Assembly (NCBI RefSeq): GCF_900185615.1
Contig: NZ_FYAK01000002.1
Coordinates: 496,001 to 560,000 of the forward strand
Origin: Photobacterium malacitanum
GTDB lineage: Bacteria > Pseudomonadota > Gammaproteobacteria > Enterobacterales > Vibrionaceae
Length of the DNA stretch: 64,000 nucleotides
Direction: 5' to 3'
The position numbers and the translations under genes are program-made. The notes under the pieces were generated by a model. It searched no databases. It was not told the origin of the DNA and saw nothing but the letters and a program-made list of their open reading frames with translations. The number at the start of each line of letters is the position of its first letter. Position 1 is the stretch's first letter. Positions 59,156 to 64,000 of this stretch are shown one piece after another.

Positions 59156-59676
59156 AAGGACACCTTACTATTTTTTACCTGCAAACGATTTGTTAACGCA
59201 TTTACTTTGCCCAAAAGTTTAGCGGAACGTTCTTTAGCGGTATTAAAAAGCGGGATCAATATTTCCTCGTCATTCGGGAAACGATTTAGTAATGATTGAT
59301 ATTCCTCTACTTCGCCCAGTGTAATCGCGAGCTCCGCCTCATGCTCCTTTTTCTCTTGAACTAGGATCTCGATAATGTTGCCAACACAAATTGATGATTT
59401 TACTTTTTCATCACTTTTTGGCGCAAAAGATTGAGCTCGAAATTTATCTGTTATTGAGTAACGTTTATCTCTTCTTTTGCCTAAAGATGTTAGCCATCCA
59501 TTTTTTTCAAACGATAGAAGTTGTCTATATACATATTGCCTTGCTTCTTCTTTATCAGTAAACGACACATCTTGACTCAGTAACGCATCTCTAAGCTCTA
59601 TCACCGAAAAATCATCCATCTTATTTTCAATCAATAGGTTAAACATATGAGCATTTATTTTGATGATTGTATTCAT
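59149..59676 (-). CDS. Winged-helix/coiled-coil partner of the helicase
   Basis: A 175-residue protein. Residues about 15-80 look like a winged helix (FSVIELRDALLSQDVSFTDKEEARQYVYRQLLSFEKNGWLTSLGKRRDKRYSIT). Residues 105-165 are a heptad-rich coiled coil (VQEKKEHEAELAITLGEVEEYQSLLNRF and later AKLLGKVNALTNRLQV). I do not recognise a named family. It overlaps the helicase start by 7 bases, which suggests a stable pair: this protein could bind DNA or sense invading DNA while the helicase acts. Its start is 103 bases from that of the XRE gene, with two operators between them. Confidence 0.7.
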   Translation of the reverse strand: MNTIIKINAHMFNLLIENKMDDFSVIELRDALLSQDVSFTDKEEARQYVYRQLLSFEKNGWLTSLGKRRDKRYSITDKFRAQSFAPKSDEKVKSSICVGNIIEILVQEKKEHEAELAITLGEVEEYQSLLNRFPNDEEILIPLFNTAKERSAKLLGKVNALTNRLQVKNSKVSLC

Positions 59677-59699
59677 GTGTAAATTTAGACCAATAAAAA

Positions 59700-59750
59700 A
59701 CTTAGGATTGCTAAGTATACAAAAATCAGTAAAACTTAGACAATCTAAGT
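59700..59750. promoter_or_regulatory. Two XRE-type operators between divergent genes
   Basis: ACTTAGGATTGCTAAGT (59700-59716) and ACTTAGACAATCTAAGT (59734-59750) share perfect ACTTAG/CTAAGT arms with 5-base spacers and are 34 bases apart centre to centre. A half-site, TCTAAGT, lies at 59774-59780 at the XRE start codon. The layout fits a cro/C-protein-like repressor controlling itself and the helicase operon. Confidence 0.8.
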
Positions 59751-59778
59751 TATCTATAGGTTTAAAAGAAATGTCTAA

Positions 59779-60087
59779 GTGGAATACAACAACCCCATTC
59801 CAGCGAGGCTCAAAGCTGCGCGCAAAAAAGCAAAAATCACCCAGAAGGATTTAGGGGTGAAAATTGGTATGGAAGAAAGCTCGGCGAGTGGCCGAATGAA
59901 TCATTATGAAAAAGGGCGTCATGTACCAGATATTGGTACTTTGAAGCGTATGGCTGAAGAGCTAGGCGTTCCGCTGCATTATTTCTTCTGCGAGAATGAA
60001 TTAAGCGCAGAGCTTGTGTGCGCCATTGAAAAACTAAGTGATGAAGATAAAGCTTCGCTACTTGAAAAGTTGCTTTCCTCTGATTAA
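59779..60087 (+). CDS. XRE-family repressor
   Basis: A 102-residue regulator starting at GTG (59779). Residues 8-66 form the helix-turn-helix: RLKAARKKAKITQKDLGVKIGMEESSASGRMNHYEKGRHVPDIGTLKRMAEELGV. A short C-terminal helix (DEDKASLLEKLLSS) could dimerise. No peptidase or ligand domain is present. The gene faces the helicase pair, with two perfect operators between them and a half-site at its own start, so it should repress both directions. An ImmA-type partner is absent nearby. This arrangement parallels regulators that keep defence genes low until phage entry. Confidence 0.85.
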   Translation: MEYNNPIPARLKAARKKAKITQKDLGVKIGMEESSASGRMNHYEKGRHVPDIGTLKRMAEELGVPLHYFFCENELSAELVCAIEKLSDEDKASLLEKLLSSD

Positions 60088-60177
60088 ACAAATCTTTTAT
60101 CTACTCTAAAACTGCTGTAACTCACTATATGTTTCAAAGTACGATATTCAATACTTAGTACGTCAATCCCGACATAT

Positions 60178-60450
60178 TCCCTTGGTAGTTATCGTAATGA
60201 CAAAGTCGCTTGGTAATTACGATACGACAGAATCGCTTGGTGATCACACTGAGCTAGCCAAGATAGCTAGCTCGTTGTTGGACATAAATTGGTTAGATTA
60301 TTTGCTCTATTTCGACAGGTAGGCATTAGGAAAAGTAATGCCTAACGTATTTTCAACATTACCCCCTGTATCATTTGTAATATTTACTTATGTAAAGTGG
60401 CTTGGGCTTACCAACACTTCGGATAGGTGTCGGCTTCGCGACACATATCC
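60178..60450. other. Hairpin-rich noncoding stretch with short direct repeats
   Basis: No gene lies in 60088-60488. Imperfect direct repeats begin at 60178, 60206 and 60233 (TCCCTTGG / TCGCTTGG, unit 27-28). Three strong hairpins follow: GAGCTAGC/GCTAGCTC (60251-60273), TAGGCATTA/TAATGCCTA (60320-60344) and GGATAGGTGTCG/CGACACATATCC with one mismatch (60421-60450). It could be a structured RNA or a remnant of an integron-type attC; neither is proven. Confidence 0.5.
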
Positions 60451-60488
60451 TTATTTGTTAGCGCTATTTACTTACGCCCCTTAAATGG

Positions 60489-60728
60489 CTAACGATCTAA
60501 CCAACAATTCCAGTTCAGATAACCATCATCAAACTCAATGAACTTGATTAAAACCAATGGCAAGAGCCTACACAAAGGCGAAAAATAGTCTGTTAACTTG
60601 AAGGTGTCGCCATTTTTAGTAGTTTTTTCAAGCTGTCCATTATGAAACAAGGCGTTTCGTAAATGGACATATGTCATTACTGATTTATAGTGGGAGTCGA
60701 GATTTTCCTGCTTTACATCAAAGCCACT
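60489..60728 (-). pseudogene. Remnant of a HEPN-domain protein
   Basis: An open frame of about 79 codons with no credible start, ending at 60489. It reads VKQENLDSHYKSVMTYVHLRNALFHNGQLEK, in which RNALFH is a canonical HEPN R-x4-H nuclease motif. The C-terminal part continues to a normal stop. Upstream the frame is closed by TGA, and a neighbouring frame stays open for some codons (VDLVPDRVFEVAL), suggesting frameshift decay. HEPN proteins are common RNases of abortive-infection and toxin systems. This fragment lies directly downstream of an Abi-like gene in the same orientation. Confidence 0.45.
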
Positions 60729-60851
60729 TCAAAGACCCTGTCAGGAACCAAGTCAACGCTCTCAATACTGATGCCTTCAATTCCATTTTAAACATTAAAC
60801 GCAACTCATAGTAAAAATGCCACGCATTGCGAATCACTCTTAAACAGTTTT

Positions 60852-61790
60852 TTATGCGATTTTTGACTCTGCGGTAGTAAGAAAAACTAACGTTGAAGCA
60901 GTCATATGTAGCATATATGCAACTAAGTATTCAGGAATTTCAACAGACTCTGAGCCTTGACCGTGACCACTCAGTTTATTCCTACCTGTTGGAACACTAC
61001 TTTCAAGCAAGCTTCTTAATGAGGTCATTTGTTGCTGCCAAAAAGCTGGTATTAGTCCGTTATCAAAGCATATTTGAATCAAACCTTTAGACGTTACATT
61101 TGGTTGATACTTCCACCCCTGCTTATCACAAATTGATTTCATAGTACTTTCAAATGACTTTAAACAGTCGTTCAATGACTCTTTGTATCTACCATGACGA
61201 TAATGTTCGTATGCAACCAGAAACTCTTCTTGAGCGCCCCCATAGTGCTTTTGATTCAGCAGCTTCAACGCTGGTTTGACAGCTTCTGAATGAAGCAATT
61301 CTGAATCAACTCTAATAATTTCATTTCCAGTAAATTGAAAACCTATACCATGTTCTTTAAATCGCTTGTTTAACTCGTCTATAGCTTTATCGGCAATATC
61401 GGCGGCATTGTGACGACGTAAGTATCGGTGCTCACGAGTAAATGTATTTATAACTTTGAAAGTAAGCTCAACTATATCTAGTTGCTTTTCAACGTTCTCT
61501 TCACGTAAAAAGTAATTAGCTAGCTCCTCAATGTAATGACGGTTTCCATACTGTTCATTATGTGGGAGCTTAAACAAACCATATTCTCGACACAAAGTTT
61601 CGACTACAAACTTGTATGCTTGCTTGACATCATCGTAATTCCAATATTGATCTCCTTGCCCGAGAGTATCACTCCAAATATGAATAATTTGTACTCTTAG
61701 CGGGTTAGGTAATGTGTCATATGTATATACATCTGGCACATCGCCTCTTAGTCTTTTTTGTCGTTTTGAGAAGAGGTCAAATACACCCAT
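60852..61790 (-). CDS. STM4504/CBY_0614-family Abi-like protein
   Basis: A 312-residue protein beginning MGVFDLFSKRQKRLRGDVPDVYTYDTLPNPLRVQIIHIWSDTLG, the start typical of the STM4504/CBY_0614 family with an AbiJ-type N-terminal domain. The C-terminal half (HYRHGRYKESLNDCLKSFESTMKSICDKQGW, then TGRNKLSGHGQG) matches the abortive-infection C-terminal HEPN-like domain. AAGGA lies before the ATG. It is a single gene on the minus strand. Such proteins are thought to halt infected cells, perhaps through RNA cleavage, but this family is not well characterised. Confidence 0.82.
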   Translation of the reverse strand: MGVFDLFSKRQKRLRGDVPDVYTYDTLPNPLRVQIIHIWSDTLGQGDQYWNYDDVKQAYKFVVETLCREYGLFKLPHNEQYGNRHYIEELANYFLREENVEKQLDIVELTFKVINTFTREHRYLRRHNAADIADKAIDELNKRFKEHGIGFQFTGNEIIRVDSELLHSEAVKPALKLLNQKHYGGAQEEFLVAYEHYRHGRYKESLNDCLKSFESTMKSICDKQGWKYQPNVTSKGLIQICFDNGLIPAFWQQQMTSLRSLLESSVPTGRNKLSGHGQGSESVEIPEYLVAYMLHMTASTLVFLTTAESKIA

Positions 61791-62278
61791 TCGTTTTTCC
61801 TTTTATTACTCTGCTCTATGTAAAATCGCATAATATTTTATTAAAAATCGTTGAAAATATGCAATGACGCACTTATAGAATCACGCGATTATAATCATTT
61901 TAAGTAATAAATATCATGAACTTGATTGCATTTTTTTGTTTCAAAGTGTTTATTTGAAATGTAGAATGTAAGAAATGTATTAGAGAAGCCTGAGCAGCAG
62001 AAGAATATGTAAACAAAACTAATCCAAAATCACATTAACGTGATATAAAAAAGTAAAAATTCTAAGTAGAAATGCTCTCTTTTGGTTCACCCGCAGAACC
62101 TTCGATCTTAACTATTATAATTTAAGTTACATTTTTAAGGATATACTTAATATAAACACTATAATCTTTGATACCATAGTGCTTATAACGAAAATTATTT
62201 GCTATTTTTAATAAAAATCTTATCATCTAACAAAAAAGAACTACACTTTTAAAATAACATTAAAATGGTATAATTTAA
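61791..62278. other. Long AT-rich spacer before the second tniQ
   Basis: 488 bases between divergent genes with no supported ORF. A TATAAT at 62269-62274 lies only five bases before the tniQ-like ATG, which would make a leaderless message if used. A small GGTTC/GAACC hairpin is at 62084-62100. Nothing else stands out. Confidence 0.4.
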
Positions 62279-63421
62279 ATGGTCACTAATAAAGTTTTAG
62301 ATGAAATATTACGTAGCCAAGGTCCTTTTGATGAAAGCTTACATAGCTTTTTATTAAGAATAATATGGAATTATGACCCAACAATAAAACCTATTGGAGT
62401 TATTAAAAAATCAGGAGGATTTGTATATTCTCCTTTCTGTCACAAAAATATAGAGCACTTATTTAGATCTTACCCTGACCATGTTTTATTAGAGATTATA
62501 GATATAAACGAAACAATTAATGGTGAAAAAAACTCAATTTTCGATTGTCCAGCTAATTATACTTACAGAATAAAAGATACATTTTTCCCCAATAAAAATA
62601 AAAATGAAAAAAGGCTAATTTACAAAGACATAAAATATTGTTTAGCGTGTATAAATGAAAGCATAAAGTCTTTCGGCTATGGATATTTTAGAAGTTTTTG
62701 GGAAATAGATAATAAATGTTTAATACATCATTCCCCATTAAAAAAAATACCAATTATTAATATAACAAAAACTATAAAATCCATCAAAATGATAATGAAA
62801 GGGATAGAGCCAAAAGGTGCAATTGAAGTTAAAATACAAAAAAAAGAATATAAAACCCCAGTTAATCCTGATGACTGCTTAAATGAGAAATATTTATTCC
62901 CCATTAAGTTTGCCGATTGTTTAATGCACCCTTTTGCAATATGGATTATTAAAAATAAAGATAAATTTAAATCGAACAACTTAAAGACGCTGGCATTCAA
63001 AGCAATAGCTGAATATATTGACTGTGACAATAGAAGTAATATAACTAATGATATGTTAATTAAAAAAAGATTTACGTATTTTCATCTTTTATGTTCATCA
63101 GAAGAACCAAATATGCTATCCGATTTTTATTTGAATCATGTTGATTTTTTAGAACTATATCTAGGACCAAGAGAAGAAGGAGTTATAAAAGAAATTTATT
63201 CAAAAAGTAAAGAACATAAATGCAGTACATGTAATTTACAGCACTGTACAATAAAAAATGGTACAACTCATAAACCATTATCACGAAAAAAAATTAATTC
63301 TGATTTCTTATTTAATAGTTCATATACTTTAAATAGAATTGCGATGCAAGGTAGAGCAATAAAAATACTAGGTTCAGAGCCATGGACTCCGATAGATGTT
63401 TGTATAGAATCCAAAATCTAA
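62279..63421 (+). CDS. Second, divergent TniQ-family protein
   Basis: A 380-residue protein whose N-terminal part keeps the TniQ layout: FDESLHSFLLRIIWNYDP, then the zinc site C121-x2-C124...C147-x2-H150 (YCLACINESIKSFGYGYFRSFWEIDNKCLIHHSPL). The spacing parallels the tnsD gene product (C117, C120, C145, H148). A second cysteine cluster, CSTCNLQHC, lies near residue 318. It is shorter than TnsD and lacks that protein's long C-terminal HTH region. It is extremely AT-rich and far from tnsABC. It may direct the element to another target type, or be a relic of a different Tn7-like element. No Shine-Dalgarno sequence is visible. No cas genes are present. Confidence 0.78.
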   Translation: MVTNKVLDEILRSQGPFDESLHSFLLRIIWNYDPTIKPIGVIKKSGGFVYSPFCHKNIEHLFRSYPDHVLLEIIDINETINGEKNSIFDCPANYTYRIKDTFFPNKNKNEKRLIYKDIKYCLACINESIKSFGYGYFRSFWEIDNKCLIHHSPLKKIPIINITKTIKSIKMIMKGIEPKGAIEVKIQKKEYKTPVNPDDCLNEKYLFPIKFADCLMHPFAIWIIKNKDKFKSNNLKTLAFKAIAEYIDCDNRSNITNDMLIKKRFTYFHLLCSSEEPNMLSDFYLNHVDFLELYLGPREEGVIKEIYSKSKEHKCSTCNLQHCTIKNGTTHKPLSRKKINSDFLFNSSYTLNRIAMQGRAIKILGSEPWTPIDVCIESKI

Positions 63422-63673
63422 GTTAATATTTGTAAGGTTAATGAGTAAATATAAACAATAAACCAATTAATGAAAATAGCATATTAAAATCACAAAAATG
63501 GAGAATTACTGATGTTTTAATAATAACCAAAAGTGGGATATAACACCGTCTCTTTCTATTAAGGACTCTCTATTTTTATCATTCTACACTACAATCATAG
63601 CCATACTCATACAGATATTTAAAAACAAAAAGTTACACTCACCATATAGGTATAAAATATGCTTCTCAACTGC
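63422..63673. other. Spacer between tniQ-like gene and IS630 relic
   Basis: About 250 AT-rich bases. I see no Tn7-like end repeat, hairpin or gene here. Confidence 0.4.
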
Positions 63674-64000
63674 CTACATACCAAACCCATTAAAAGATGC
63701 AGTTTTTATAACCTGAAAGTTATCATTAATTCGAGATACCAACACGCCAGCAATCTCTGGAAGATCTACAATAAAAAAATTGATCTATTACAGCCTTGAA
63801 CTCTCCTTTGGTTTTGAAATAAACATTGTTTCTCTACTTTTCATTTATGGCCTTACATAGCCGTGATGATACCCCGCATTATCTAAGATGATATGAAGTT
63901 TGTGGGTTAATGGGTAGCTATCTCTTAAATTACAGAAAAAGCAAACAATAGTTTCACTGTTTATACTCTCATAACCATAAATAATGGTTGCCCTAATATC
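63674..64000 (-). pseudogene. Decayed IS630-family transposase fragment
   Basis: Read on the minus strand from the window edge: ATIIYGYESINSETIVCFFCNL and LHIILDNAGYHHGYVRP, the central D-N-A-x-x-H part of an IS630 DDE domain, then a stop. A second piece resumes in other frames: KSRETMFISKPKE and VDLPEIAGVLVSRINDNFQVI, the usual IS630 C-terminus ending at 63674. The catalytic glutamate region (IERLWK) is deleted and there are frameshifts, so it is inactive. The rest lies outside the window. Confidence 0.75.

Larger units (their letters stand above)
40832..64000 (+). mobile_element. Tn7-like transposon with defence cargo (right end to window edge)
   Basis: The element starts at TGT (40832), 6 bases past the gcvP stop, with ATAAT before it as a possible 5-base target duplication. 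It carries terminal repeats, then tnsA-tnsB-tnsC-tnsD/tniQ (40938-46828), then genes of a defence type, and a second tniQ at 62279. The opposite end was searched for as TAGTGTACAAACTTTATTG or near matches in 46.8-64.0 kb and not found. The left boundary is therefore unknown, and the extent to 64000 is an assumption; the element could have ended earlier with a decayed end. The tnsA side next to the conserved gene matches Tn7 orientation at glmS. Visible size is over 23 kb. Confidence 0.7.

Noticed and set aside
60340-60470. Integron attC site
   Set aside because: GCCTAAC and GTTAGCG at the edges are suggestive, but the second does not fit GTTRRRY and no integrase is present; kept only as part of the hairpin-rich region.
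62084-62100. T-arm-like GGTTC...GAACC hairpin as a tRNA end
   Set aside because: No acceptor stem, anticodon arm or D arm could be fitted around it.
41773-63421. CRISPR-associated (I-F3 or V-K) transposon
   Set aside because: No Cas protein or array is visible, tnsA is present and the first TniQ has a TnsD-type C-terminus; only sequence past 64 kb could change this.
46829-64000. Left end of the Tn7-like transposon
   Set aside because: I looked for TAGTGTACAAACTTTATTG-like inverted sites and found none; it probably lies beyond the window.

Overview
The window looks like a chromosomal segment of a marine gammaproteobacterium of the Vibrionaceae, most likely Photobacterium. The basis is protein resemblance and gene content, not a 16S gene, which is absent: a TagA/StcE-like M66 mucinase, a signal-bearing LigE-type DNA ligase, a divergent gcvT / gcvHP locus, a tyrosine decarboxylase cluster, and AT-rich DNA. 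No rRNA, tRNA or CRISPR array was found.

Regions. (1) 1-7.4 kb is housekeeping and envelope DNA: an unrecognised gene end, a coiled-coil membrane protein, a PfoR-like PTS IIC membrane protein, a periplasmic ATP-dependent DNA ligase, a small cytochrome c, a FUSC-family membrane protein and a cytosolic M14 carboxypeptidase. (2) 7.4-15.2 kb is an islet marked by four same-orientation copies of a short repeat with inverted ends near GGACASCCATA (MITE-like). It carries a very AT-rich four-gene cluster (membrane protein, ImmA/IrrE protease, beta-family protein, sce7726-like PD-(D/E)XK protein), an MdtD-like drug exporter and a GalP-like sugar symporter. (3) 15.2-24.6 kb has a MarR regulator with a perfect palindromic operator, a VirK/YbjX protein, an ArsR/permease pair sharing a TATATTTCGA promoter element, the secreted TagA-like protease, a secreted nucleosidase, and DUF3859 and PH-domain proteins. 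(4) 24.6-34.2 kb concerns aromatic amino acids: an aminotransferase, a GntR regulator, an APC exchanger, tyrosine decarboxylase, a TyrP-type permease and a tyrosyl-tRNA synthetase. Together these could import tyrosine, decarboxylate it to tyramine and export the product. (5) 34.2-40.8 kb has a 12-copy 7-bp tandem repeat, a PepT-like peptidase and the glycine cleavage genes gcvT (minus) and gcvH-gcvP (plus), with a PurR-like box between them.

(6) From 40,832, 6 bases after the gcvP stop codon, a Tn7-like transposon begins. Its right end has three copies of CAATAAAGTTTGTACACTA-like sites, followed by tnsA-tnsB-tnsC and a TnsD/TniQ gene with overlapping or near-touching ends. The arrangement copies Tn7 beside glmS: the tnsA end lies next to the 3' end of a conserved gene. 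This suggests that the end of gcvP is the attachment site. The rest of the window appears to be cargo, mostly anti-phage in character: a type I restriction-modification system whose hsdM-hsdS operon runs on into two DUF262 proteins, an orphan protein and a PD-(D/E)XK protein; an SF2 helicase plus winged-helix pair facing an XRE repressor with two perfect operators; a hairpin-rich noncoding stretch; a HEPN remnant; an Abi-like STM4504/CBY_0614 protein; and, near the far end, a second, divergent TniQ protein. The left transposon end was not seen and should lie beyond base 64,000. A decayed IS630-type transposase closes the window.

The best candidates for something new are the gcvP-associated Tn7-like element with two TniQ proteins, the extended hsdMS operon, the sce7726/beta/ImmA cluster, and the XRE-helicase module.
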